A stretch of 25,163 nucleotides of DNA from an uncultured Lachnospiraceae bacterium (GTDB lineage: Bacteria > Bacillota_A > Clostridia > Lachnospirales > Lachnospiraceae), in NCBI GenBank assembly GCA_902780985.1, contig CACZHN010000015.1, forward strand, positions 1-25,163, in the 5' to 3' direction. The notes under the pieces were generated by a model. It worked only from the letters and a program-made list of their open reading frames with translations, ran no database searches and was not told where the DNA came from. The position numbers and the translations under genes were made by a program. This document shows positions 16,009-24,099 of the stretch, piece by piece. The stretch's first letter is position 1; each line of letters begins with the position of its first letter.

Positions 16009-17079
16009 ATGGGGATTTATAACTTTATAACAAAGGATATTTCAGCGGAAAATGAAACCAAGAGGGTTATAGTGTCGATAAGGATTCTGTACATTATAGC
16101 CTTCTTCGCCTACGTCCTTGATACGGCGTGGGCCGGACTTAGTGCGGCAAAAATGTTTCCGTACCGCACTATAGCGATCCCGATATTCATTATCGCACTT
16201 TTCATACATACATACTTATCAAAGACTCGTCCTGTGGTCATGCTTTTCATGACATTTATCTTCGTATGGATATTCTTTATGATACCCGTATACGGATGGA
16301 GCGCAGGTATGCAGAACTACTTCATCTTAACTCTTATGATGTGCTTTTTCGCATCTCACGGAAGACTCCTTTATAAGTTTCTTTATGCGGGATTTATTCT
16401 TGTGATAAGAATCCTTACTATCGGAATATTCGGCGGCATGAAGTCTCAGGCGGGGGTATCCGCTCTTGAAGACAAGGTGCTCCAGATCACCAATATCACA
16501 GCTGTTTTTACGGCTATTATTTTCATATCATATTATTACAGCCAGAGAGAAAACGAAGCCGAAAGCAAACTTATGAGATATAACGATCAGCTGAAGGCGG
16601 AGGCCAGTACGGATCAGCTTACGGGACTTTTCAACAGACGTAAAGCCAAGGAGTATCTTGCCGAGCTCAAAGTTGCCGACGCAGAGAACGGTATCAGTGT
16701 TGCTATAGGAGATATCGACTTTTTCAAGAAAGTTAATGATACATACGGTCATGATGCGGGGGATGAGGTTCTGAAATTTATCGCGAACCTTATGAGAGCG
16801 GAATGCAGAAGCGATTCCTTTATAGCCAGATGGGGCGGTGAGGAATTCCTTTTGGTGTTCCCGGACTGCAACGGCGACAATGCTTATGTGGCATTGGAAG
16901 GACTTCGTAATGTCATAAGAAAATCCGTAATAAAGGTAAAAGATCAGGAAATAAAGATTACCATGACCTTCGGATTGGCTGAAATCGGATATGACAAGGA
17001 CGAACATGCCGCTATAAAAGAAGCGGACGAAAAGCTTTACATAGGAAAGCAGAACGGAAGGAATCAGGTTGTTTTCTAG
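16009..17079 (+). CDS. Membrane-bound diguanylate cyclase (GGDEF)
   Basis: 356 residues. Five to six transmembrane helices cover about residues 20-176 with no recognised extracellular sensor domain. A short linker helix leads into a GGDEF domain (200-356) that makes c-di-GMP from two GTP. The active site is intact as GGEEF (276-280), with GDIDFFKKVNDTYGHDAGD (234-252) for substrate and metal binding. The RxxD inhibitory site is not in the standard register (RSDS). ATG 16009 has GGTGGG 8 bases upstream; a GTG at 16000 is also in frame. It is the first gene of a five-gene operon, and its stop codon directly abuts the ATG of the AAA ATPase gene. The MASE-like membrane region suggests that it senses a membrane or small-molecule signal. 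Confidence 0.92.
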   Translation: MGIYNFITKDISAENETKRVIVSIRILYIIAFFAYVLDTAWAGLSAAKMFPYRTIAIPIFIIALFIHTYLSKTRPVVMLFMTFIFVWIFFMIPVYGWSAGMQNYFILTLMMCFFASHGRLLYKFLYAGFILVIRILTIGIFGGMKSQAGVSALEDKVLQITNITAVFTAIIFISYYYSQRENEAESKLMRYNDQLKAEASTDQLTGLFNRRKAKEYLAELKVADAENGISVAIGDIDFFKKVNDTYGHDAGDEVLKFIANLMRAECRSDSFIARWGGEEFLLVFPDCNGDNAYVALEGLRNVIRKSVIKVKDQEIKITMTFGLAEIGYDKDEHAAIKEADEKLYIGKQNGRNQVVF

Positions 17080-18303
17080 ATGATTGAGAATGCTAAGATA
17101 CTTAAAACCGAAAATATAGACAATGCAAAATTCGGATCGAGAGACGGTGAAATGATTACCCGCGAAAGGGTAAGAAATCTGGAACTCTCGGTCCTCTTTG
17201 ACGATACGGGGAGAAGATATTTCCTTAGGATCACATTTCAGACTGTCCGCGGAGAGGAACAGGATGAAGATACCACGGAGATCATGCTTGATGTGAGAAA
17301 CTGCAAGGTGACTCACAGAAAGAATTCGCTGATACATGTGGTGAAGGATGACATTTCTGCCAGGGAATACATACTGGGAAGTATGTCCGAAGATGATTTT
17401 AACAGGATGGACAGTTTTCTTTCCGGCTATGTTCTTAAGAACAGGAACACGGAGACCAGAAGAAGCAAGGGACTTATGTCGGTGCTTCCTTTCAGAAAGA
17501 ATCCGTATGAAAGACTGGACAGACTTGTAGGTCTCGAGAGTATCAAGAAGGATATCAAGGATACCGCAAGCTTTGCACTGGTGCAGAAGAAGAGGAGAGA
17601 GTTCGGACTTCATAATGTTCCGGTTTCGCTGCACCTTGTGTTTACCGGCAATCCGGGAACGGGAAAGACTACTATAGCCCGTATGCTGGCGGCAATCTAT
17701 AAAGATATCGGAGTTCTTTCGAAGGGCCACCTGGTGGAAGTAGACAGATCCGCTCTTGTTGCGGGTTACGTGGGACAGACTGCCATCAAGACCCAGAAGA
17801 AGATACAGGAAGCCATGGGTGGAATACTTTTCATAGACGAAGCTTATTCCCTTGTGAGCACGGGAAATGACTTCGGACAGGAAGCTATCAATACCATCCT
17901 TAAAGCCATGGAAGATTACCGCGAGGACCTTATAGTCATCGTTGCGGGGTATCCGGAGCTTATGGAGGATTTCATCGAGAGTAATCCGGGACTTAAATCC
18001 CGTTTCAACAAATACATCAATTTCCCTGACTACAGTGCGGATGAACTGGTAAGGATATTCAGAACTTTCTGTAAGGAATACGATTATCATCTGGACAGAG
18101 ATGCGGAGAAGGAACTGAAGAGCCTCATCGAAAAGATTGAGGGAGAAAAGGAAGAAGATTTTGCAAATGCGCGAACCATCAGAAATCTGTTCGAGAAGGT
18201 GGTTACGTGCCAGGCGAGAAGAATAGCCTTCGAAAGCTCTGATAAGGATCAGCTTACATGTATTACAGCAGAAGATGTGGACGCAGGTGGAAATGATGAG
18301 TAA
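17080..18303 (+). CDS. CbbX/SpoVK-type AAA+ ATPase with novel N-terminal domain
   Basis: 407 residues. Residues 1-125 form a beta-rich domain I do not recognise. The AAA module follows (about 140-400): Walker A GNPGTGKT (190-197), pore loop AGYVGQT (228-234), Walker B GGILFIDEAYS (247-257) with D253 and E254, and the arginine finger R308 in GLKSRFNKYINFP. This is the CbbX/SpoVK/EccA-like class, whose members work as hexameric remodelling machines. The ATG immediately follows the TAG of the cyclase gene without a gap, so it is probably translated by coupling. The unknown N-terminus is likely the substrate adaptor. Neighbours suggest a membrane complex as client; the client itself is not identified. 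Confidence 0.9.
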   Translation: MIENAKILKTENIDNAKFGSRDGEMITRERVRNLELSVLFDDTGRRYFLRITFQTVRGEEQDEDTTEIMLDVRNCKVTHRKNSLIHVVKDDISAREYILGSMSEDDFNRMDSFLSGYVLKNRNTETRRSKGLMSVLPFRKNPYERLDRLVGLESIKKDIKDTASFALVQKKRREFGLHNVPVSLHLVFTGNPGTGKTTIARMLAAIYKDIGVLSKGHLVEVDRSALVAGYVGQTAIKTQKKIQEAMGGILFIDEAYSLVSTGNDFGQEAINTILKAMEDYREDLIVIVAGYPELMEDFIESNPGLKSRFNKYINFPDYSADELVRIFRTFCKEYDYHLDRDAEKELKSLIEKIEGEKEEDFANARTIRNLFEKVVTCQARRIAFESSDKDQLTCITAEDVDAGGNDE

Positions 18304-19351
18304 TGAGAATGTAACATTGAAGAAAAAGGCGCCGATACTGCAATTGGTGATAACATTGGCGTTTTTGATAGTGCTGGATATATCGAGTAAAAAAAGTAAT
18401 GCCGCATATGTGGTATCGCTGGCACTGTCTGTGCTGGTGGTTGTGTTCGGAGTGGATTTTCTGATAAAGACCCTCTGGTATGCCTGTGATAAAGAGAAAT
18501 ATGTGGTAGTAAGAAAGAGTTCCCTTGAAAACAAAACAGCGGAGAACTTTTTGAGTGAAAATAGAAAAACAGAAGAAAGATATTATGCAATAGGCGGTAT
18601 TGCAGGAACTGTGATCGCGACTGTGGGCGTGGTCTATGAAAGTTTTTACGTGTTGGATCCCGCAAAAAGAACCGGAGGCCTTGTTTTTATATTTCTGCTG
18701 ATGTATGCGGTTTGGTTTTTTATCCTGCGTATAGGGAAAAAGAAAATATCGGAAAATAGCCGGAAAATGGTAAGACTGTGCGACCCTGAGCTTATGTTCG
18801 ATGTTATGGAGCAGAAAAGAACAAGGATACATTCCTCCGTTGATACGGCATCGATCCTTTTTGTTCAGGTTCTGGCGGCATATTACATGGAAGATGAAAA
18901 GCTTATGAGAGATAAGTTTTCCAAGTTTGCCGGCATAAATAAGAATTATATCGATGAAGTTCTGGCTATAGGCTTTCTGGGATCGATGGCCATAAATAAC
19001 AGCGATCAACAGGGGTATGAAAGAGCTGTCGCAAAGCTTAAAGAAGCCGGAGAGAAGGGAGCGGCATATCCTAATGTGGCAAAAGCCTGCGATTACGTGA
19101 GAAATAAGTGGCAGGTTCAGATAGGGGTAAGAGATAATGATCCGGATGTATCCCTGGATATGGCGGCCGATACATTTGATCAGGTAAGAGATTACAGACC
19201 GATAAATATGGAATATACATATCTGATCGCAAGGGTTCAGGAGATGAAGGGACTTACGGATCTGGCGAAAAGCAACTACAGGGTGGTTGCGGATTCTGCC
19301 GGTAAACTGAAGTTCAGAGAACTTGCGGAAGAAAGACTCAGAGAGGCTTAA
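18296..19351 (+). CDS. Four-TM membrane protein with helical-repeat C-terminus, family not recognised
   Basis: 351 residues. Two N-terminal helices (about 13-30 and 38-58), a charged stretch, then two more (about 97-117 and 126-146), followed by about 200 residues of soluble, helical, TPR-like sequence (for example AVAKLKEAGEKGAAYPNVAKA and NMEYTYLIARVQEMKG). I do not recognise the family and assign no function. Candidate starts are ATG 18293 and ATG 18296, which overlap the AAA stop; 18296 is better spaced from AGGTGG. The next gene starts directly after its stop. A membrane scaffold that presents a repeat domain to the cytoplasm, perhaps to the AAA partner, would fit the context, but that is inference. 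Confidence 0.8.
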   Translation: MSNENVTLKKKAPILQLVITLAFLIVLDISSKKSNAAYVVSLALSVLVVVFGVDFLIKTLWYACDKEKYVVVRKSSLENKTAENFLSENRKTEERYYAIGGIAGTVIATVGVVYESFYVLDPAKRTGGLVFIFLLMYAVWFFILRIGKKKISENSRKMVRLCDPELMFDVMEQKRTRIHSSVDTASILFVQVLAAYYMEDEKLMRDKFSKFAGINKNYIDEVLAIGFLGSMAINNSDQQGYERAVAKLKEAGEKGAAYPNVAKACDYVRNKWQVQIGVRDNDPDVSLDMAADTFDQVRDYRPINMEYTYLIARVQEMKGLTDLAKSNYRVVADSAGKLKFRELAEERLREA

Positions 19352-20308
19352 ATGAAGAAAATTACAGACGGAGACTGCGTTCCCGTTATGCTGGGAACCT
19401 GGGCCTGGGGCGACAAGTTAAGCTTCGGCGGAGAGTATCCGGAGGAGGAACTTTCCGGTCTTTTTAACAGGGCGATGTCCGAAGGCTTTAAAATGTGGGA
19501 CACGGCCTATGTTTACGGGTACGGAAAGAGCGAACGCGTACTCGGAGGTTTTTTAAGGGAGAAGGATCCCGATGATTATATACTTTCGGATAAATTCACA
19601 CCTTATCATGCCAAGGATTTTCCCGAAGATCCCGTAAGGCTTATGGCTGAGGAAAGCTTGAAGAATCTGGGACTTCCTCACATGGATATATACTGGATCC
19701 ATAATCCCATGAAGTACCGGGAGTGGATACCGGCTCTGGCCGAATTGAAGAAGGAAGGGATCATTTCCGAGATAGGACTATCCAACTTCAGCCTTAGAGA
19801 GGTGCAGGACGCAGAAGCACTTTTAGCGGAGTGCGGGATAACTCTTTACGGAGTGCAGAATCATTACAGCCTGCTGTGCAGATCTTCGGAGACTTCGGGG
19901 ATCATAGATTACTGTAACGGCAAAGGAATACATTTCTTCAGTTATATGCTGCTGGAACAGGGGGCTCTGACGGGACGATATACCGCGGAGATGCCTTTCG
20001 AACAGGGCTCGGGAAGAGGGAAGAATTACAACAAGGTCCTCGGAAGATATGAGGAACTTAATAAGATACTGAAAGATATCGCCGACGGTTACGGGATAAG
20101 CCAAGCCTCGCTTATGACGGCCTGGGGCCTTGCAAAGGGTACGGTTCCCATAGTCGGTGTTACAAAGGAAAGATATATAGATGATATAATGTCGGCGGTC
20201 CGGGCGAAACTTCGGGAAGACGACATCCTGCAGATGGAAAGGACGGCGGAAGAGTCCGGCCTCAGAACTATCCGTGTGTGGGAGAAAGAGATGAAGAAAG
20301 ATGCTTAG
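19352..20308 (+). CDS. Aldo/keto reductase, Kv-beta-like branch
   Basis: A 318-residue NADPH-dependent TIM-barrel oxidoreductase. The catalytic tetrad is complete: D50 and Y55 (MWDTAYVYGYGKSERVLG), K81 (ILSDKF) and H117 (IYWIHNP). Further family motifs are IGLSNFSLREVQDAE and, near the C-terminus, VPIVGVTKERYIDDI for NADP binding. It reduces carbonyls in vitro in many family members; the substrate here is unknown. The ATG abuts the preceding TAA, with GAGAGG in front, and its 3' end overlaps the RyR gene by eight bases, so it is very probably co-translated with it. In animals this fold also serves as the beta subunit of Kv channels, which is notable next to a channel-like gene. Confidence 0.92.
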   Translation: MKKITDGDCVPVMLGTWAWGDKLSFGGEYPEEELSGLFNRAMSEGFKMWDTAYVYGYGKSERVLGGFLREKDPDDYILSDKFTPYHAKDFPEDPVRLMAEESLKNLGLPHMDIYWIHNPMKYREWIPALAELKKEGIISEIGLSNFSLREVQDAEALLAECGITLYGVQNHYSLLCRSSETSGIIDYCNGKGIHFFSYMLLEQGALTGRYTAEMPFEQGSGRGKNYNKVLGRYEELNKILKDIADGYGISQASLMTAWGLAKGTVPIVGVTKERYIDDIMSAVRAKLREDDILQMERTAEESGLRTIRVWEKEMKKDA

Positions 20309-21776
20309 GAAGATCGAAAAGTTAATAAAGCTGTTCTGCTGGCTTCCGTTCCTTATAGCATATATAGGTTATTATGCCATAGGAGACGGTGGGGAGACCA
20401 TGTCTGCGGCAGAGTCGGTGTATGCGGCCATTGCCATTTACTTCGTAAATCCGGTAAATGAAATGAGCAACTGGGCCATACTTACCGGTGAGCTTTTATC
20501 GGTTGTAGTTATCACATCCTTCCTTATTTCTGCGGTGATCAGGATCAAGATGTTTATCAAGTACTGGATCATAAGAAAAAAGGGCGGATCCGTTGCGGTC
20601 TATTCGGGACCTGCAGAGATTGACGATGACGATCTGGATAACGGTTCGGCCATGAGCCCTGCGGAAAGATATGTGGACGGAGATCCGAGAAGTTATATTG
20701 CGGGAGATAAGCCCGAAAAGACGGAAAATCATATCCTTATGTTTAATGATGATATTACCGCACTGGACTTCTTCCATCAGTATGCATCCGAACTGGGACA
20801 GGGCCAGGTTTATATCTGCTTCAACAGAATTGATCAGATGCTTATCGCCAACAGCATAGAAAGCGAAGAATATAAGAATGTACATTTCTGTAATCTGAAC
20901 GACCTTACGGCCAGACATTACTGGAAGAACAACAGTCTTATAGACAGCGCTTACGAAGGCAGAAATCTGAAGATCGCGGTTACGGAATGCAATGATATAG
21001 GAAAGGCTATCATAAAATATGCCTACCTTAACAATGTATTCAGCCTGAAGACAAGTGTGGAGTACCACGTCTGGGGATGTGATGTCATAACATCCGGTTT
21101 CTATAAAGAACTGGATACCATGAACGACGACAAGATCATAGTTCATGAAGGAAAACCGGAAGAGGATATCGATATCCTTGCGAAGATGGACAGAGTTATC
21201 CTTACACAGGATGCTTCGCTCAACATGCTCCAGCAGCTCATGTATATAAATGCGGATGCGGAGCTTCACTGCTACACGGAAAGTGAAGCTAACCTGGGAG
21301 GAGTATACGGCCGCAAGGGACTTATAACCTTCGGTGCGGCTAAGAACATTATAAGCAGAGATAATATAATAGATGATAAGATGTCCAAGGTGGCAAAGCT
21401 TGTGAACTACGATTATCATCTTCAGTATTCCGGCGGTACTGCCAACAGAGATACTCTTGAAGAAGATATGGAAGCACAGTGGAAGGAGCTCGGCGGATTC
21501 CTCAGAGGAAGCAATATTGCCAGAGCCGATCATCTGTGGATAGAAAAATATCTGCAGAAAAAGGGCGTTCCCGAAGAGGCTTTGATGGAACTGGAGCACG
21601 TAAGATGGTGCAGGTTCCATTTCTATAACAGATGGAAGCAGGGCGGAGAAAAGAAGGATGCCGCAAAGAAGCTTCACCCTATGCTGGTGCCTTTCGACAA
21701 GCTTCCGGAAAGCGAGAAACGCAAGGATAATGTAACGGATCCTGTCATCCGCGAAGAAATAGAAAAAATGTTATAA
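20301..21776 (+). CDS. Channel-like two-TM protein with Rossmann/TrkA-N-like region and C-terminal RyR domain
   Basis: 491 residues. TM1 (about 10-27), a pore-helix-like amphipathic stretch (36-52) and TM2 (60-82) resemble a 2TM ion channel. An acidic linker is followed by a cytosolic alpha/beta region (about 142-370) with NHILMFNDD, VYICFNRIDQMLIANSI and KIAVTECNDIGKAIIKYA, compatible with tandem Rossmann/RCK folds. The last 85 residues (405-489) are an RyR domain: MELEHVRWCRFHFYNRWKQG, KKLHPMLVPFDKLPESEKRKD. Prokaryotic RyR domains are thought to bind a nucleotide-like ligand. ATG 20301 overlaps the reductase stop. The RyR call is strong; the channel call rests on topology. It is the last gene of the operon. 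No clear terminator follows; the rpmE promoter starts within eight bases. Confidence 0.82.
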   Translation: MLRKIEKLIKLFCWLPFLIAYIGYYAIGDGGETMSAAESVYAAIAIYFVNPVNEMSNWAILTGELLSVVVITSFLISAVIRIKMFIKYWIIRKKGGSVAVYSGPAEIDDDDLDNGSAMSPAERYVDGDPRSYIAGDKPEKTENHILMFNDDITALDFFHQYASELGQGQVYICFNRIDQMLIANSIESEEYKNVHFCNLNDLTARHYWKNNSLIDSAYEGRNLKIAVTECNDIGKAIIKYAYLNNVFSLKTSVEYHVWGCDVITSGFYKELDTMNDDKIIVHEGKPEEDIDILAKMDRVILTQDASLNMLQQLMYINADAELHCYTESEANLGGVYGRKGLITFGAAKNIISRDNIIDDKMSKVAKLVNYDYHLQYSGGTANRDTLEEDMEAQWKELGGFLRGSNIARADHLWIEKYLQKKGVPEEALMELEHVRWCRFHFYNRWKQGGEKKDAAKKLHPMLVPFDKLPESEKRKDNVTDPVIREEIEKML

Positions 21777-21783
21777 AATCCTC

Positions 21784-21812
21784 TTGCATTTAATTTTTTC
21801 CTATGATATTAT
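21784..21812 (+). promoter_or_regulatory. rpmE promoter
   Basis: TTGCAT (21784-21789), a 17-base spacer and TATTAT (21807-21812) make a strong sigma-70-type promoter. The hexamers lie within a loose inverted repeat, CCTCTTGCAT (21780-21789) and ATGCAGAGG (21811-21819). Confidence 0.65.
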
Positions 21813-21839
21813 GCAGAGGTTACTGGTATGGAATCGAGG

Positions 21840-21879
21840 TATAACATAGCAGGATTTTCGGAAACCTGCTAAGGTTATA
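21840..21879 (+). ncRNA. Structured rpmE leader (candidate L31 autoregulatory element)
   Basis: A two-part stem: TATAAC (21840-21845) with GTTATA (21874-21879), then TAGCAGG (21847-21853) with CCTGCTA (21865-21871), separated by a 1x2 internal loop and capped by a U-rich/A-rich apical loop. It lies in the 5' leader, 40 bases before the L31 start codon. Ribosomal-protein leaders that bind their own product are common, and L31 leaders are known in Firmicutes; identity with that family is not tested here. Confidence 0.5.
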
Positions 21880-21919
21880 TAGTGTTTCATATACGTTAAT
21901 ATTAAAGGAGATTACAAAG

Positions 21920-22129
21920 ATGAGAGAAGGAATCCATCCGGATTACTACCAGGCAAAGGTTGTTTGCAACTGTGGTAATGAGTTCGTAACAGGATCAACA
22001 AAGGAAGATATCCACGTTGAAATTTGTTCAAAGTGCCATTCATTCTATACAGGACAGCAGAAGGCTATCCAGGCACGTGGACGTATCGATAAGTTCAACA
22101 AGAAGTATGGCGTTCAGACTGAGAACTAG
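21920..22129 (+). CDS. rpmE: 50S ribosomal protein L31, zinc-binding form
   Basis: A 69-residue protein of the large ribosomal subunit. It starts [10 protein letters not shown], and the zinc ligands are C16, C18, C36 and C39 (CNCG and CSKC), which marks the zinc-containing (C+) L31 type rather than the zinc-free YtiA/L31B type. ATG 21920 has AAGGAG 9 bases upstream. Its own promoter and a leader hairpin precede it and an intrinsic terminator follows, so it is mostly a monocistronic unit at the head of the conserved rpmE-yqhQ-prmC-prfA neighbourhood. Confidence 0.97.
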   Translation: MREGIHPDYYQAKVVCNCGNEFVTGSTKEDIHVEICSKCHSFYTGQQKAIQARGRIDKFNKKYGVQTEN

Positions 22130-22155
22130 ATAACTTAAGTAAGAAATGTCAACAG

Positions 22156-22198
22156 AGCAGATAAGCTGTGGATTTTTTTCACGCGCTTATCTGCTTTT
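22156..22198 (+). terminator. Intrinsic terminator between rpmE and yqhQ
   Basis: AGCAGATAAGC (22156-22166) pairs perfectly with GCTTATCTGCT (22185-22195), with a further GTG/CAC pairing inside, followed by T residues and ATTT. The loop is long (about 18 bases, or 9 if the inner pairs form). Readthrough into yqhQ is possible, as no separate promoter is obvious in the 19 bases before that gene. Confidence 0.8.
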
Positions 22199-22217
22199 AA
22201 ATTTAAAGGAAAAAACT

Positions 22218-23174
22218 ATGAAAAGAGTTAGTATAGGCGGACAGGCAGTGCTGGAAGGCATCATGATGAAGGGACCGGAGTCATATGCACTTGCTGTAAG
22301 GAAACCGGACAAAGAGATCGATGTTCAGGTCACACCTTACAAATCTCTCGGAGAGAAGCATAAGCCTGCGAATCTCCCTATAGTAAGGGGAGTCATAAAT
22401 TTCATAGAATCGTTATATATCGGCATGAGTACTCTTATGAAGTCTTCGGAATACTTCGAAGATGAAGAAGAGGAGAATAAGAAGAGTAAGAAAACTAAGG
22501 AAGAAAAGCCGAAGGATAAGGAAAAGAGCAGTGCCGGAGACAAGGCGTCTCTTGTATTTACACTGTTTGTTTCACTGGCTATTGCCATCGGAATATTCAT
22601 GCTCTTTCCCGCATTTCTTGCGAAGCTGATCTTTAAAGAAGGAACCAACGAGCTTCTGATCAACCTTACGGAAGGTGTTATGAGACTTGTTATCTTCATA
22701 GTATATGTGGCTCTTATCTCCATGATGGAAGATATAAAGAGAACCTTTATGTACCACGGAGCAGAGCATAAGACCATCAACTGCCTTGAAGCCGGCGATG
22801 ATCTTACCGTAGAAAATGTAAGAAAGCATACAAGATTCCATAAGAGATGCGGAACGAGTTTTGTATTTATCGTAATGATAGTCAGCATCGTGGTATTCAT
22901 GTTCGTAAGAACGGAAACCATGTGGCTCAGACTTCTTTCGAGACTTCTTCTTATACCTGTTATCGCAGGTATCTCATATGAGTTTATAAGATATGCCGGA
23001 AAGCATAACAATGCATGTTCGACGATCCTTTCACAGCCGGGGCTCTGGGTTCAGAGGCTTACTACGAAAGAGCCGGACGACAGCATGATAGAAGTAGCTA
23101 TAAAGTCGGTCGAAGCAGTTATCGACTGGCGTGAATATGTAAAATGTGTCAGAGACGATTCCTTTGAAAAGTGA
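22218..23174 (+). CDS. yqhQ: DUF1385 family membrane protein YqhQ
   Basis: 318 residues. The conserved DUF1385 N-terminus GGQAVLEGIMMKGPE is followed by about four membrane helices between residues 108 and 265 and the family hallmark YHGAEHKTINCLEAGD with TRFHKRCGTSF. The function is unknown; the His- and Cys-rich block suggests a metal site. A highly charged Lys/Glu stretch (about 77-106) before the first helix looks like a variable linker. The frame opens at 22146, but that lies in the terminator; ATG 22218 has AAAGGA in front and begins with the conserved MKRVSIGGQ. The gene sits upstream of prmC and prfA as in other clostridia. Confidence 0.93.
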   Translation: MKRVSIGGQAVLEGIMMKGPESYALAVRKPDKEIDVQVTPYKSLGEKHKPANLPIVRGVINFIESLYIGMSTLMKSSEYFEDEEEENKKSKKTKEEKPKDKEKSSAGDKASLVFTLFVSLAIAIGIFMLFPAFLAKLIFKEGTNELLINLTEGVMRLVIFIVYVALISMMEDIKRTFMYHGAEHKTINCLEAGDDLTVENVRKHTRFHKRCGTSFVFIVMIVSIVVFMFVRTETMWLRLLSRLLLIPVIAGISYEFIRYAGKHNNACSTILSQPGLWVQRLTTKEPDDSMIEVAIKSVEAVIDWREYVKCVRDDSFEK

Positions 23175-23184
23175 GGATGACGGT

Positions 23185-24087
23185 ATGGCGGAAGATATGC
23201 GTAAGGAACAGACCATAGGGACGCTGATGCGTGAGGGCAGGAAGAAACTGGACTCCGCAGGAATAGAAAATGCAGCGGGAGAAGTCAGAGATATAATGAT
23301 GCATCTCCTGGGCATAGATTCATCGAAGCTCTTTATGGCCGAGACGGAAACTGTAAATGCAGCGATAGGAGATATGTTTTCTTCTATTATAGAAAAAAGA
23401 TGCACACATTATCCGCTTCAGTACCTTCTGGGAAGCACCTGCTTTATGGGATATGATTTCCTTTGCAGAGAAAATGTACTCATTCCGAGATTCGATACCG
23501 AGAATCTGGTAGCCGCCGCAGTAGACGCGGTTAAGGATGTAAAGACGCCTCTTAAGGTGCTGGATATGTGTACGGGATCCGGGTGTATAGGTATATCCTT
23601 CTTCCTTGAAAGAAAGAAGCTGGGAGTAGCGGACTATGTGACCGTTACGGATATATCCGAAGATGCACTGGCTCTCGCAAGAGACAATGCAAGGAAACTG
23701 GTGGGAGAAACCGTGGTTGATATCAGGCAGGGAATCTCCGTATGCAAGTCGGATCTTTTCGAAGCTCTGGAAGGGAAGAAGTATAAGGTATTCCTGACCA
23801 ATCCGCCGTATATTCCGACGGAGGTTTGTGATACGCTTATGTCCGATGTGAAGGATTACGAACCGAGACTGGCTCTTGACGGAGAAGCGGACGGCCTTGC
23901 ATTTTACAGAAGGATAATAGAAGGTATGGGCGATCATCTGGAGGACGGAGCCTATATTTTCATGGAAATAGGATACGATCAATATCCTGCGGTCAGGGAT
24001 ATCCTGGACAGTCACGGGTATATTGATATAGATGTGATTCGCGACCTGAACGGCATGGACCGTGTAGTGTCGTGCAGAAGAAGATAA
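23185..24087 (+). CDS. prmC: Peptide chain release factor N5-glutamine methyltransferase PrmC (HemK)
   Basis: A 300-residue SAM-dependent methyltransferase that methylates the glutamine of the GGQ motif in release factors. The helical N-terminal substrate domain (1-95) is followed by PRFDTE (101-106), the SAM loop LDMCTGSGCIGI (126-137), and the catalytic NPPY (206-209). ATG 23185 has GAGG 8 bases upstream; a GTG at 23146 is in frame but would overlap yqhQ and add an atypical N-terminus. Its target RF1 is encoded 12 bases downstream, the usual pairing (order reversed compared with E. coli prfA-prmC). Confidence 0.96.
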   Translation: MAEDMRKEQTIGTLMREGRKKLDSAGIENAAGEVRDIMMHLLGIDSSKLFMAETETVNAAIGDMFSSIIEKRCTHYPLQYLLGSTCFMGYDFLCRENVLIPRFDTENLVAAAVDAVKDVKTPLKVLDMCTGSGCIGISFFLERKKLGVADYVTVTDISEDALALARDNARKLVGETVVDIRQGISVCKSDLFEALEGKKYKVFLTNPPYIPTEVCDTLMSDVKDYEPRLALDGEADGLAFYRRIIEGMGDHLEDGAYIFMEIGYDQYPAVRDILDSHGYIDIDVIRDLNGMDRVVSCRRR

Positions 24088-24099
24088 AGGAGAAAAGCG

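Noticed and set aside
16528..18534. A 668-codon open frame on the minus strand
   Set aside because: It lies antisense to the GGDEF and AAA genes, both with clear motifs. Its translation is rich in Ser, Phe, His and Ile with no domain pattern. It looks like a codon-bias shadow.
20496..21677. A 393-codon minus-strand open frame opposite the RyR gene
   Set aside because: No ribosome site or family motif; the sense strand encodes a convincing RyR protein over the same bases.
22146..22217. An upstream start for yqhQ at ATG 22146
   Set aside because: It lies before and within the rpmE terminator hairpin and lacks a ribosome site; the conserved N-terminus begins at 22218.
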